Source: Aquarana catesbeiana
Taxonomy: Eukaryota > Chordata > Amphibia > Anura > Ranidae
Assembly (NCBI RefSeq): GCF_042186555.1
Contig: NC_133327.1
Coordinates: forward strand, 52,588,065-52,652,064
DNA length: 64,000 nt
Reading direction: 5' to 3'
This document shows positions 45,855-57,479 of this stretch, piece after piece. Numbering within the stretch: position 1 is the first letter of the stretch; the number at the start of each line of letters is the position of its first letter. The notes beneath the pieces are model-generated. The model made no database searches and was not told where the DNA came from. It worked only from the letters and a program-made list of their open reading frames with translations. The position numbers and the translations under genes are program-made.

Positions 45855-46279
45855 CCCTGATGGGTTTACTTCCTCTTTGTTTCCCTGCAAAGGTAAAGCA
45901 TAATGGGCTACTATGCATCGCATAGCCCATTATGTGTCACTTACCTGACACAGGAGCCTGCGATGTCACCTCTGTCCCTTCTTCCACAAAGTGTCCATCT
46001 TCCTTCCGGGTATCACAGTGCCAGAGCCGCGATGACGTCACTCCCGCGCATGCGCACGGGAGCCGCCGCTAACAACATATTGGCATTAGCAGCGGCATGC
46101 TCAGTGTGCCTTGCGCGCCGCTGTCTACGGCGCATGCACCGTATACGGCGGTGCCTGTCTTTTTGCAAATATCTCCTAAACCGTGTAGGTTTAGGAGATA
46201 TTTCTTGGACCTACAGGTAAGCCTTAATCTAGGCTTACCTGTAGGACAAAGTGGTCTGTAAGGGTTTACAACCACTTTA
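45843..46279. mobile_element. MITE inserted in the LINE
   Basis: Ends AAGAGGAAGTAAACCC and GGGTTTACAACCACTTTAA form an inverted repeat. The interior has hairpins (AAATATCTCCTAAACC/GGTTTAGGAGATATTT near 46168-46203; GGCTTACCTGTAGG/CCTACAGGTAAGCC). The LINE sequence continues on both sides. Confidence 0.7.
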
Positions 46280-46417
46280 AAGTAAATAACATAACACCAA
46301 GTTCATTGATCACATCCCCCTTAATCTCTTCTTCTCAAGAGAGAATAAATGCAGTTCCTCTAATCTTTCCTCATAGCTGACCTCATACTCCATGCCTCTT
46401 ATCAGTTTGGTTGCCCT

Positions 46418-48334
46418 TCACTGCACTTTTTCCAGTTCCTCAATATCCTTTTCGTGAACTGGTGCCCAAAACTGAACTGCATATTCCAGATGAGGTCTTG
46501 CTAATAATTTGTAGAGGGGCAAAAATGATATCTCTCTCTCTGGAGTCCATACCTCTCTTAATACAAGAAAGGATTTTGCTCGCTTTGGAAACCACAGCTT
46601 GGCATTACATGTTATTATTAAGCCTATGATAACCCAGAACATCCAAATCCTTCTCCACCATTGATTCTCCCAGTTGTACTGCCCTTATTATGTATGATGC
46701 ATGCACATTCTTAGCCCCCAAGTGCATAATTTTTCATTTTTCAACATTAAACGGTATCTGCCACATAGTTGCCCAATTAAACAGTGCATTGAGGTCGGCA
46801 TGTAAGGGGGAGACATCCTGTAAAGATGTTATTCCACTGCATAACTTGGTGTCATCTGGTACTTTTAATCCCAAACCCTATATCATTTATAAAGGTATTA
46901 AAAAGTAAGGGTCCCAACACTGTACCTTGGGATACACCACTAATAACCTTAGACCATTCAGAGTAAGAATCATTAACCACTTCTCCCATAATTCGGTCTT
47001 TCAGACAGTTTTCTATCCATTTACAAACTGATTTTTCCAAGCCTGTAGACTTTACCTTACACATGAGCCGTGTGTGCGGAACTGTATCAAACGCTTTTGC
47101 AAAATCCAAGTATACCACGTCCACAGCCACCCCTCTGTCCAAGGTTTTACTTACCTCCTCTTAAAAAGAAATCAGATTTGTTTGACAACTTCTGTCTTTC
47201 ATGAATCCATGCTGTCTGTTGCTTGACCGCTTGCCGACCAGCCACCGCAGTTGTACTGCGGCAACATGGCTCGGCTGCGCGAATTGCCATTATGTTACGC
47301 CTCTGGTGGCCACTAGGGGAGCGCACCTGCAGCTCGCCCCCAGAGTCAATGCGAATACTGGTGGTCTCGATGACCGCCAGGCTCCCGCGATCGCTTGTAA
47401 CACAGTGAGAACTGGGATCTCTGTGTGTAAACGCAGAGATCCCAGTTCTCTGAGGGGAGAAGTGACAGATCGTCTGTTCATACAAAGTATGAACAGCGAT
47501 CTGTCATCTCCCCTAGTCAGTCCCCTCCCCCCTTCAGTTAGAACACACACTAGGGAACACAATTAACCCCTTGATCGCCCCCTAGTGTTAACCCCTTCAC
47601 CTCCAGTGCCATTTTTACAGTAATCAATGCATTTTTATAGCACTGATCGATGTATTAATGCCAATGGTCCCAAAAATGTGTCAAAATTGTCCAATGTGTC
47701 CCCCATAATGTCGCAGTCATGATAAAAATCGCAGATCGCCACCATTACTACTAAAAAATATATATATAGTTTAAATGCTATAAATCTATCCCCTATCCCT
47801 ATAGACACTATAACTTTTGTGCAAACCAATTAATATACGCTTATTGCTTTTTTTTTACCAAAAATATGTAGAAGAATACAGCCTAAACTGAAGAAAAAAT
47901 AGTTTTTTTTATATATTTTTGGGGGATATTTATTATAGCAACAAGTAAAAAATAATGCGTTTTTTTCCAAAATTGACGCTTTTTTTTTGTTTATAGTGCA
48001 AAAAATAAAAGCCGCAGAGGTGATCAAATACCACCAAAAGAAAGCTCTATTTGTGGGAAAAAAGGGACGTCAATTTTGTTTGGAAGCAACGTCGCACAAC
48101 CGCACAATTGTCAGTTAAAGCGACGCAGTGTCGAATCGCAAAAAGTGCTCTGGTCAGGAAGGGGGTAAAATCTTCCTGGGCTGAAGCGGTTAAAGTATTT
48201 TTTTTTATCAGCAGGAACTCATCTATGTGGTCTTTTATTAAACTCTCCAGTATCTTCCCAAATATAGAAGTTAAACTAACAGGTCTATAGTTACTTGGTA
48301 AAGACTTTGATCCCTTATTAAATATAGGCACCAC
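46418..48334 (-). pseudogene. CR1-like reverse transcriptase, degenerate
   Basis: Read from high to low coordinates: SNYRPVSLTSIFGKILE (RT motif 1-2), then after the MITE VVYLDFAKAFDTVPH (catalytic Asp region), ISGVSQGTVLGPLLF (motif B), and further on LARPHLEYAVQFW with DIEELEKVQ (C-terminal region). The YxDD region and surrounding parts are decayed. Several frameshifts and stops. Confidence 0.85.
47227..48189 (+). mobile_element. piggyBac-derived MITE (PB-1), 963 bp
   Basis: Left flank TTGA (47223-47226), right TTAA (48190-48193). Starts CCGCTTGCCGACCAGCC, ends CTGGGCTGAAGCGG. It separates two parts of the LINE reverse transcriptase, which proves insertion into a pre-existing sequence. Confidence 0.9.
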
Positions 48335-48449
48335 ATTGGCCCTACGTCAATCCAGTGGTACTAGTCCAGTCATTAAAGAGCCCCTAAAAACAATGGCTTT
48401 GAATAGACAGAGCTCAATTCTTTTAGGAACTCCATGTCCTTCCCCTCCC

Positions 48450-49620
48450 GGCTTGTGCAGACTTTGTTGCGAAAGTTAAGGATGTAGATTATTTGGCACC
48501 TTGCCCTTGCTTGTGATGGTGACCTGAAGAGCACTCCTGAGCACACTTGACCCTGAGCAAAGTAGACTCAGTTACTCGCCACCAGTTGCCCCACCCAACC
48601 CCTACCCTGCTTCACCCCTAAACACGCCCTCATAAATAATCTCATGAAATTACACTATTAAATGTTTATGCAGAATTAAGTTACAAAAATAAATATTAAC
48701 AACAACTTTATCAGTGTCCATTGATGTAGCCTCATCAGTGTCCATCAATCCAGCCTATCAGTGCCCATCAGTGCAGCCTATCAATGCCCATCAGTGCAGC
48801 ATATCAGTGTTCATCAGTACAGCATCATCAGTGCCTCGTTGTCAATGCCCATCAATGCAGCCTATCAGTGCCCATCAATGCAGCCTATCAGTGCCCATCA
48901 ATGCAGCATCATCAGTGCTCATCAATGCAGCCAATCAGTGCCCATCAATGCTGCCTCATCAGTGCCCATAAATACAGCCTTATCAGTGCCCATCAATGCA
49001 TCCCCACCAGTGCCCATGAATGCAGCCTCACCAGTTCCCATCAATGCAGCCTCACCAGTTCCCATCAATGCAGCTTGATCAGTGCCCATCAGTGCCCATT
49101 AAGGCAGCCTGATCAGTGCCCATCAATGCAGCCTGATCGGAGCCCATTAATGTAGCTTCACCAGTGCCCATCAGCGCAGCCTCATTAGTGCCCATCAAGG
49201 CAGCCTGATCAGTGCCCGTCAATCAGATCAGCCTCATCAGTGCCCATCAATGCAGCCCGATCAGTTGCCATCAGCGCAGCCTCACCAGTGCCCATCAATA
49301 CAGCCTCACCAGTTCCCATCAGCACAGCCTCACCAGTGCCCATCAATACAGCCTCACCAGTGCCCATTGATACAGCCTCACCGGTGCATGGGAATTAGAG
49401 CGAGGAGAGCCACCGGACAACACAGAGCGGGGATCTCCCACTGTGACACAGCATGCATTTGAATGAATTGACTGGTGGCCACAGTCAAACAAAGACCCGC
49501 CTCCTGGACCAGCTCCTATGATAGACGTCCCAACATTGGACCAGTGTGCTGTCCATCATAGGACGCGGGACTTCACCCTCACGTTTTTTCCACTCGCATG
49601 CACGCATTTGGGGGCTGTTC
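48450..49620 (+). mobile_element. VNTR-bearing repeat, copy 1
   Basis: Non-repetitive flank (CACCAGTTGCCCCACCCAAC, TTAAGTTACAAAAATAAATA), then a tandem array, then a GC-moderate tail. The flank and array recur in reverse at 62609-63330. No coding capacity. Confidence 0.7.
48708..49385. repeat. minisatellite, CAGTGCCCATCAATGCAGCC type
   Basis: About 28 units of 21-30 bp with CAGTGCCCATCAATGCAGCC core, toward the right changing to CAGCCTCACCAGTGCCCAT. Long ORFs in several frames are artefacts. Confidence 0.9.
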
Positions 49621-49704
49621 TAAAATACATTGCTAAAATTATTTACATTAGGCTTACATCTTTTCTGTGAAGGTTCATAAGGTCATGGTAGACCTAGTAG
49701 TAGG

Positions 49705-49800
49705 TATTCACATTCAACTGGACTTGTTTTGTAACGTTGAAGATGTTTGATAGCTGCTTCTTCTTCAATTATAACGAGTGTCATGAAAACACTCCAACAT
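49705..49800. repeat. dispersed repeat fragment (CAACTGGACTTGT)
   Basis: ATTCAACTGGACTTGTTTTG with AACGTTGAAGATGTTTGATAG recurs at about 56833-56905. I recognise this as a widespread vertebrate repeat motif but cannot name it. Confidence 0.5.
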
Positions 49801-50286
49801 TTCTGTACACCTTAAAGAGGACCTCCTCCCATCTATAAAACAGACAATAACATGTAAAGAGGGGGAAATAAACATGTCCTATTGAATTGAAATGGCTGTC
49901 CTAATGCAGCTCATGTTAATGCATGCAAAAATGCACATTAATGCAGTGTGTTGGGACTCCAAGGTGCGCATGAGCCATTAACCCGGCAAGAAAATTTGAT
50001 GGCCTGAGCTTTCCATAGTACTTGAACTGTCTGTTCCTCTTGTTGTATTTTGCTTAGTATAAAATACATGAAAACACTTTTGATGATTCCATGGGGAATG
50101 CCCTCAGCATAGTTTCAGCTTCAAACCTTGAAGCTTTGGGTTGTCAAGAGTATTCCTAATATTTTCTTTATGATCTCAAATTAAAGAAATCCAACAGGCA
50201 ATGTTCGTCCATTGTTACAGCTCACCTTCTTAGGCTACGAGTTGTCTGTTAATTTTTTTGAGTCACTGTCTGAAAACAAGCATGCA
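49801..50286. other. no gene seen
   Basis: AT-rich DNA without a recognisable element end or coding frame. Confidence 0.3.
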
Positions 50287-50820
50287 TACACTATATGGCC
50301 TGACCATCATTCATATATGAGCTTGTTGGATATCCTACTCCAAAACCATGGGCATCAGTACGGATTTGTCCTACTTTCCTTCCAACAATATCATCCTCCT
50401 CTTCTGGGGAGGCTATCTGTTAGTTTTTGGAGCATGTCTATGGGAATTTGTGCCAAAAGAACATTTGCAAGGTCAGGTAACTGCTGTTGGATGGGAAGAT
50501 CTGGCTCACAATCAGCATTTGGTTTATGCCAAAGAAGTTCAGTAGTGTTGAAATTAGGGCTCATCAAAACTCATCCAACCATGTATTTAAGGAACTAGCA
50601 TTGTGCACATGGATACCTTCATGCTGGAACAGAAAAGGGCCTTCACCAAACCTTTACCACAAGGTTGGAAGAGTACAATTGTCTTTGTATGCTGTAGCAT
50701 TACCAGTACCCCTTACTGGAAACACTTGTACTCAATAATTTGGAGATGTGTCTACATAATTTTGGCCATACTGGTATGCATGATAGTCAGGCGCCCACAA
50801 TTGTTTGACCATATTGTGTA
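50287..50820 (-). mobile_element. Tc1-like non-autonomous element, internally deleted, 534 bp
   Basis: Terminal repeats TACACTATATGGCC (50287) and GACCATATTGTGTA (50807-50820). The interior corresponds to the antisense of the C-terminal half of a Tc1 transposase gene plus its 3' non-coding region; the N-terminal half is deleted after 50720. Plus-strand ORFs here are antisense artefacts. Confidence 0.75.
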
Positions 50821-52268
50821 TTATAATGCCAAAATAAAGTCAGTATTTCTGATCTTAGTTGTAGGTCATTGTCTCAGCACATGATGGAGACCAAGGCAGA
50901 AAATATCAAAGCCTTTGGATAAGCATGACAGCCAGGCAAATGGTATTTTCAGGAGTAGAGGTCAGTAGTGGAATTTTACATATCCTTTTAGTAGGGGTAA
51001 AATGAAACTTTCCCTGCCAAAAAAATAAAAAACTGCTAGCAGGTCATACTATATATCTTCTGCAATGAAAGCCTCTTATATGCCAATTAGCAAATTCGTT
51101 TACCTTAGTGTGCAGCTCGGAGTACAATCGTGGCATGCCTTGGTACCAGGATGAATTAATTCCTGTGCGCATGCATGGGATTTACGGCATTCTGGGCTGG
51201 CCAATCAATATGGCTGAGGATGCAGATCTGAAGAAGACCCTTTGACACCTTTGTAAAAAAACAAAAAAACAAATGAACATATTTTTGCAGGTGAAAAAAT
51301 GTGCATTTATTATTTTTTTTACTATGAGCCTGCAAACCGTTGCACACGCGATCATCAGATGCTATGCAGGACCCCTGCAGACCATCTGTGTAAGCTGTCT
51401 GCTCATACCTCACCCTGGTAGTTCATTGAGAACTACAAGCTAACAGCCACAAAGGCTGTCAGTACTTGTAGTTTTCACATTCGCAGAACTTTTTTTTAAA
51501 TTGTGACAGCGAGCAGGGGTAGAAGATACCCCGATCGCTGTCAAAACAGGAGATCAGAGGGGTGCGGGGGCTGGTGCATCTGTAAAATGAATATGGGTGT
51601 AACATGTTACGAAAGGGGAACTTATTTAAAATATATTTCTATGTAGCGTTAGTGATAAGAAGTATGAAGTAGCCCCCAGTGACCACATGGTGGCAGCATT
51701 GAACAACACATAGCGGGCAGCTCCCGCTTGGTTTGGACTCGGCACCCTCAGGCATTTCACCTTCAGTAGAGAAAAATAGATCAATGTGAATGGTGAGCTA
51801 TTAATGTTCCAGAAAATGAATGATGTTATACAATGTGGAATTAACGTGGGAGCTCAGGTAATATTGCTGTACGGTTTGTTCATCATAATGAAGCAAATGG
51901 ATGTCATTTATTTGCCAGCCTGTTTTACTAGCAATTTACAAAGACAAATAAAGACGATAATAATTCATATTCAGCAAAAGAATGCAGGTTTCACTGACAG
52001 CTTCAATTACCAACCTAGCTATTATGATTACAAGCATTATATAGGATCCAAATATTTCTATTCATTAAAGGAAAACTGTATGGAGAGAAATATAAAAGCT
52101 GCCAATTGCCTGGTTGTCTCTGCGTTTTAAACACTGAAACACTTTCTGGAGCATACATTAAAGCTGAACTCCGGGCACAAATACCTCCATTTAATATACC
52201 GTATTCCTCAATAGAAACAAAGGATATAAATCCACTTTGTGTGCACCAAATGCCTTTGCAAGCCTAGA
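50821..52268. other. no gene seen; probable decayed repeats
   Basis: Contains a short hairpin around 51420-51475 (GTAGTTCATTGAGAACTAC; TACAAGC...) and 52160 onward looks like a MITE start (TTAAAGCTGAACTCCGGGC). A 114-codon frame at 51786-52130 has no recognisable domain and AT-rich composition. Confidence 0.3.
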
Positions 52269-52697
52269 TACAGTGCATGTGGAAACTATTCACAGCGCTT
52301 CACTTTGTCCACATTTTGTTATGTTACAGCCTTTTTCCAGAATGGATTAAATTCATTATTTTACTCAAAATTCTACAAACAATACCACATAATGACAACA
52401 TGAAATAAGTTTGATTGAAATCTTTGCAAATTTATTAAAAATAAAAAAATGAAAATATCACTTAATAAGAAATGAAAAAAATGAAAAAAATGTACATAAG
52501 TATCACAGCCTTTGCCATGACACTCAAAATTGAGAGGTGCATCCTGTTTCCACTGATCAACCTTGAGATGTTTCTACAACTTGATTGTGGAGTCCACCTG
52601 TAGTAAATTCAGTTGATTGGACATGATTTAGAAAGGCTCACACCTGTCTATATAAGGTCCCACAGTTACCAGTGCACATCAGAGCACAAACTAAGCC

Positions 52698-53970
52698 ATG
52701 AAGTCCAAGGAATTGACTGTAGACCTCCGAGACAGGATTGTATTAAGGCACACATCTGGGGAAGGATACAGAAAAAATTCTGCAGCATTGAAGGTCCCAA
52801 TGAGTACAGTGGCCTCCATCATCCATAAATTGAAGAAGTTTAAAAACCACCAGGACTCTTCCTAAGTGGGTCACCTGGCCAAACTAAGCGATTGGGGAGA
52901 AGCATAAAAATTATTGCGGCGCTGAAAAGTTCAAAATGGAATTGAAGAGTGGGAGGAATCCAATCGCCAAATATATTGTGCAGATGTAGAAAGAGTCACT
53001 CGTCACCACGTGGTAATGTAGTCTGCTTACCAGAAGGTGTTAAGGATTAGGCATAGATGATAAATTCTCAATAGCATCCAGCAAATCCAGCCCACTGGAA
53101 CCCCTCATCAGACCACAACATCCGTGGGATTTCCTTCACATATAAACATCTCCCAATGGTCACTTCAGAATTAGGCATTCAGGCATGTAGTCATCATATA
53201 TCCGAGAAAAGAAAATGAAGGACCCATAGTGAAGCCTTTTCCCAGCAGTGCTTCTGTGCTTTTACATGGTTTTCTCGGGTCTTACTCCCAAGCAGAGGGA
53301 CTTCTCGGGGAGAAGGGCCTTAGTCAGGGAGGTGACCAAGAACCCAATGGTCACTCTGACAGAGCTCTAGCATTTCTCTGTGGAGAGAGGAGAACCTTCC
53401 AGAAGAACAACCATCTCTGCAGCACTCCACCAATCAGGCCTGTATGGTAGTGGCCAGATGGAAGTCACTCCTCAGTAAAAGGTACATGACAGACCGCCTG
53501 GAGTTTGCCAAAAGGCACCTGAATGACTCTCTGACCATGAGAAACAAAATTCTCTGGTCTGACGAAACAAAAATTGAACTCTTTGGCCTGAATCGCAAGT
53601 GTCATGTCTGGAGGAAACCAGGCACCTCTCATCACCTGGCCAATACCACCCCTACAGTGAAGCATGGTGGTGGCAGCATCATGCTGTGGGGATGTTTTTC
53701 AGCAGCAGTAACTGAGAAGAATAGTCAGGATCAAGAGAAAGATGAATGCAGCAATGTACAGAGACATCCTTGATAAAAACCTGCTCCAGAGCGCTCTGGA
53801 CCTCAGACTGGGGCGAAGGTTCATCTTCCAACAGGACAATGACCCTAAGCACACAACCAACATAATAAAGGAGTGGCTACAGGACAACTCTGTGAATGTC
53901 CTTGAGTGGCATTATACTCAAAAAGACTTGAGGCTGTAATTGGTGCTAAAGGTGCTTCAACAAAGTATTG
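52698..53970 (+). pseudogene. Tc1-like transposase pseudogene
   Basis: ATG at 52698 (MKSKELTVDLRDRI), paired-type DNA-binding region, insertion at 52903, then ILWSDETKIELFGLN (Asp 1) at 53550 and FIFQQDNDPKHTTN (Asp 2) near 53820. The segment holding the third acidic residue is deleted after VLEWH (53908), with the C-terminus KDLRL resuming. Frameshifts near 52830, 53440 and 53725. Confidence 0.88.
52903..53306. mobile_element. 404-bp insertion with 9-bp target duplication
   Basis: Flanked by GGGGAGAAG (52894-52902 and 53307-53315) inside the Tc1 transposase. No terminal inverted repeat visible (starts CATAAAAATTATTGC, ends CAGAGGGACTTCTC). The long variable-type duplication favours a retroposed element (SINE or truncated non-LTR/Penelope-like) over a MITE. 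Non-coding. Confidence 0.7.
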
Positions 53971-54190
53971 GGAAAAGGCTGTGAATACTTATGTACATGG
54001 GATTTTTTTCATTTTTTATTTTCAATGAATTTGAAAAGATTTCAAACAAACTTCTTTCACATTGTCATTATGGGGTATTGTTTGTAGAATTTTGAGGAAA
54101 ATAATTAATTTAATCCATTTTTGATATAAGGCTGTAACATAAAATGTGGAAAAAGTGAAGCGCTGTGAATACTTTCCGTATGCACTGTAT

Positions 54191-54589
54191 TACATTGCAA
54201 AGTAGCAGCGATATTATCATTGTGCTATACGTAGCCTGTGCAGAGAGAGCAGAGCTGTGGGAGGGACCCAGCAGTCCCCGCCCACTACTGGATTTCTGTA
54301 GAAAACTACAGGAGGGGCGGAGACAAGACCAGTCACACTGCACAAGGAGAGAGAGCAGCAATGACCGGTCTTTATTACAGGAAGTCTCACACTGGATTAC
54401 TGCACACATTTAGAAGAAATACACAAAGCACACCAAGATTCAAGGAATTATACACACAACAAATGTATTTAGACAATGTTTGCTTATCCCAGAGTTAAGC
54501 TTAAAAGAGACCCTGTAAGGTGGGGGTGGGGGTCTCTACCTCAATAATTAGATAAGGATTCACACCTTCACCTCCTCAGCAATATAAAT
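54191..54589. other. no gene seen; repeat-like
   Basis: GC-moderate stretch with AGGAGGGGCGGAG and AGACCAGTCACAC. The ORFs present have no recognisable domain. Confidence 0.3.
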
Positions 54590-54803
54590 CAAAGGATTAA
54601 AAAGTTGCGAAGCCTTTCTGACACCATTGATGGTATTACGTAACACAAAGCACATTGGTTCTTGCCTTGGACAAGCTACAAATGAGAACCTTTTGAGACA
54701 AGCAGGAGATGTACATCTTCCACAATTCATAGGCACAGATGGGAATTAAACCCATGATCTTTAATTTACGAGACCAATGCCTTACCACTTGGCCACTGTG
54801 CCT
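54590..54803 (-). mobile_element. tRNA-derived SINE, copy 1
   Basis: A tRNA-like head (54732-54802) followed on the minus strand by a body containing ACATCTCCTGC, CTTGTCCAAGG and TTTAATCCTTTGA words, which recur in the same order in 55990-56280. Body shared, head shared: SINE structure. Confidence 0.7.
54732..54802 (-). tRNA. tRNA-Thr(CGT)-like sequence, SINE head
   Basis: 71 nt folding into a full cloverleaf: acceptor GGCACAG/CTGTGCC; D stem GCC/GGC; anticodon stem TTGGT/ATTAA (two G-T pairs) with loop CTCGTAA, anticodon CGT; T stem ATGGG/CCCAT with loop TTTAATT. The A box TGGCCAAGTGG is perfect. The B box GGTTTAATTCC differs from consensus at CpG positions. The shared downstream body argues for a SINE head rather than a functional gene. 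Confidence 0.55.
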
Positions 54804-54859
54804 GCTGCTTGCTGCAAGAGGAATGGGAACAGGGGTGTGGGTCTTCAACACCATTTTAA

Positions 54860-55985
54860 CATCTCTACCTCAGTAATTAGACAATAATTTACATCTTTAA
54901 CCATGCACATCTGTAGGTAGGTTGAAACAGTGTTTAGTAAATCAGCGGCCAGTCCAGGCTGGGGAAAGGGCTAATCGTTTTAGATCAGCTCCCGGGCTTT
55001 TGGTCCTAACCAGCCCACCTGTGCTATAAAAAAGAGGGACAGCCAAGGTCCAGGAGCTGGAACAGGAATGTAGGTACCATTCGGTTCAAGTGTTGGAGTC
55101 TCAGCGTGGCCCTAGTAAAAAAACCTGGAATTGCAGAGGACATCCAAGCCATGGACATTGCCATTATGGACTTTCACCTCATGGAGTTATGCCTGGACCA
55201 CTACATTATCTTAGTTAGGATTAGGGACAAGACGTTGTTTATAATAAATTGTATGCTGCATCAGGTTCAGTAAAGTTATAGTGACCATCATGTGCCTGGT
55301 CTGATGTTACTTGGTTCTGGCGTATTCCAAAGAACCTGGATCTGTAAAGCACATATGGGGTATAAAGTAACACTACTACATAAGGTTAACTTGGCAAGAC
55401 AAGAAGAGGATTGTAATTGCTATGGGTAACTAAGTGAAGGAACAAGTGACAGGCAACCAGTTGTTAGGCATGGTACCTGGTAAGGAGACATGTCCCCTGG
55501 TAGCAAGGGGGTCATTGTCTGGCTCCCTCCCTAGCGGTCAGTATCAAATAGCAGCTTGATACGAACTTGTGTTATGGAGATCTTTGACCTGGTCATGAGT
55601 TATGGAAAGGGAAGCGTTAAGTGAGAGCATGCATGAGGTCCGTATTAGGTGCTTGGCAGGACCCCATTGTGTTACTGAGAGTGAGGTAACAGAGGTGCGC
55701 TGACTGATGAAGTAGGCTCAGGCTCAGCATGCTTTCCTAATGCAAACATACAAGTTATGTTGTGTAGTGACATGGGACAAGTCACTTTTCAGAGGAACTC
55801 TGTACTTTATTGCTGCACACAGGGAAGGCTCATCTCTGAGTCAGGAAGCTGCCTTAATGTTTGATTCTTCACATGAACGCAGCCTCCGCCTGGTCCCAGG
55901 CATTGATGAGCGCACTCTGCGCGAGAGGTACTCCCGTATTCACAAGCAGATGATCCCACCCACACACTTGGTGTAGTCATACACA
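54860..55985. other. no gene recognised; possible LTR-like segment
   Basis: Around 55020 there is TGCTATAAAAAAGAGGG (TATA-like), and at 55240 AATAAATTG (poly(A)-like), the spacing expected in a solo LTR, but TG...CA ends and a target duplication were not found. The 78-codon frame at 55740-55976 has no known domain. Confidence 0.25.
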
Positions 55986-55989
55986 CCTT

Positions 55990-56280
55990 CCAACACATCA
56001 AAGGATTAAAAGTTACAAATGCTTCCTGATATTATGCAATTAGAACAGGGTGGTTACACACCTTGGACAAGATACGAAATATCTTTAACATTATAGGACA
56101 AATCATCAGCTGAATGTGACTAACAACTACTTCTGACCTGTACAAAAGGAAGCCTTTAGTGAGAAGCAGGAGATGTATATTTCTAGGGAACAGCTTCCTT
56201 CATACACAGATGAGGATTGAACCCATGATCTTTGGTTTATAGGCCCTCAAACATTACCACTTGGCCACTTTGCCTACTGT
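55990..56280 (-). mobile_element. tRNA-derived SINE, copy 2
   Basis: The head on the minus strand has A box TGGCCAAGTGG and B box GGGTTCAATCC with loop CTATAAA; the acceptor pairing is decayed. Body words are shared with copy 1 (CAGGAGATGTA, CTTGGACAAG, AAAGGATTAAAAG). Confidence 0.7.
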
Positions 56281-56832
56281 TGTCAAACTTTTAAAGGAAT
56301 ATCCAAATGCATATCACTTTTAAATATTTGCTTGTAGACTGCCCATGGTGACGCCCACATGTAATGCTGTGCCTTCATGCTTGAATGAACTGAAATCCAA
56401 TGAATAAAAGGGACAGGCCAGGGCAGTCAGGCTAGGGAGGAAAGAGCTAGATGACACTGTCATGAACCAGCTAGGAAATGAGGCCAGGACATGGTCTTCA
56501 TAGAGCTTTTACAGGCTTGTAGGCCATCATTGGTGCAGTATATGAAGACCATGGGGGTAATGTACTAATACTGGAGAGTGCAAAATCTGGTGTAGCTCTG
56601 TATAGAAATCAATCAGCTTCCAGGTTTTATTGTCAAAGCTTAACTGAACAAGCCAAAGTTAGAAGCTGATTGGCTACCATGCACAGCTGCACCGGATTCT
56701 GAGTGCTCCAGTTTTAGTAATTCTACCCCCACTGCTTGAAAGATGTATGGGTTTCAGTAAAAAAAAAGCAAGTATAATAGCGTGAAAAGTCAATAAAGGT
56801 TTTTGTTTATCCAGGTCATGGTGTAGCTAGAC

Positions 56833-57075
56833 ATTCAACTGGACTTGTTCTGTAATGTTGAGAATGTTTCATAGGTTATCCAAAGCCACTTCTTCAGGTC
56901 TAAAGAGTTTCAGGAAAGCATAGAATGCATCGGTGGGCTGTCCAAGATCCTGCTCTTGGATATTGCAAAAGAGACAAAATGGAATATCTACAGTTAAGTA
57001 TAGATTGGGGGGAACCCACAACCTTTGGTTTATAGGACCAACACCTTCCTACTTTCCACTGTGCCTGGTATCTCT
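56833..57075 (-). mobile_element. SINE-like tRNA relic plus dispersed repeat fragment
   Basis: 57000-57070 reads, on the minus strand, CAGGCACAGTGG...CCTATAAACCAAAGG...GTGGGTTCCC, a third relative of the tRNA-like head. Adjacent 56833-56905 holds the CAACTGGACTTGT repeat seen at 49711. Confidence 0.55.
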
Positions 57076-57338
57076 GTGCGTTAAATTAGATATTTAAGGT
57101 CTAATATATTTTTTTTTTTATTTCCAAAAGAAAAAAAAAACAAAACAGGAGCAAAGGGGGTACAGAATGAAGAAAAAAAAAAAGGGGAGGGGGATGGGGG
57201 AGTAACGGTGTTCATGAGATATCTATATTACTTTGGTTACAGGTAAAAATACATAACTTATGAGTTAACAGTCGAAGGGGGGCATAGGAGAAGGAAAAGA
57301 AGGGGGTAGGACAGGGGAGAGAGGGGGGAGACCCAGCA

Positions 57339-57340
<2 letters not shown>

Positions 57341-57372
<32 letters not shown>
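57341..57372. repeat. (AT)n microsatellite
   Basis: Alternating AT inside the LINE 3' region. Confidence 0.95.
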
Positions 57373-57375
<3 letters not shown>

Positions 57376-57479
57376 AAATTCCTGACTTCAGGTTGGGGAC
57401 CCGAGTGCATTTGGTAGCCTTAGCGGGGGGGTAAGCAATATTATAGATCAGGTCAGTGGATGATTTGTGAAGCCATATG

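Larger units (their letters stand above)
45488..48446 (-). mobile_element. CR1-like LINE, 5'-truncated, split
   Basis: Minus-strand non-LTR retrotransposon. The 3' end is at 45488 (…TTTTTTCAACC side) and coding remains run from 46418 to 48334. Two insertions: a MITE-like segment at about 45840-46279, with ends TTAAAGAGGAAGTAAAC and GTTTACAACCACTTTAA, and the PB-1 MITE at 47227-48189. Endonuclease and ORF1 are absent. Confidence 0.8.
52269..54190 (+). mobile_element. Tc1-like transposon, full span with nested insertion
   Basis: Left terminal repeat from TACAGTGCATGTGG, right to TACTTTCCGTATGCACTGTA; repeats about 200 bp. Same family as 6441-7468. Contains a 404-bp insert at 52903-53306. Transposase decayed. 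Confidence 0.9.

Noticed and set aside
48714..49462. Overlapping Gln/Cys/Pro/Ser-rich ORFs
   Set aside because: Products of the ATCAGTGCCCATCAATGCAGC minisatellite, open in several frames at once.
50212..50884. Plus-strand ORFs of 60-128 codons
   Set aside because: Antisense of a Tc1 transposase remnant.
54930..55300. Solo LTR (TATA-like and poly(A)-like signals at suitable spacing)
   Set aside because: No TG/CA ends, no target duplication and no second copy were found; kept only as a remark.
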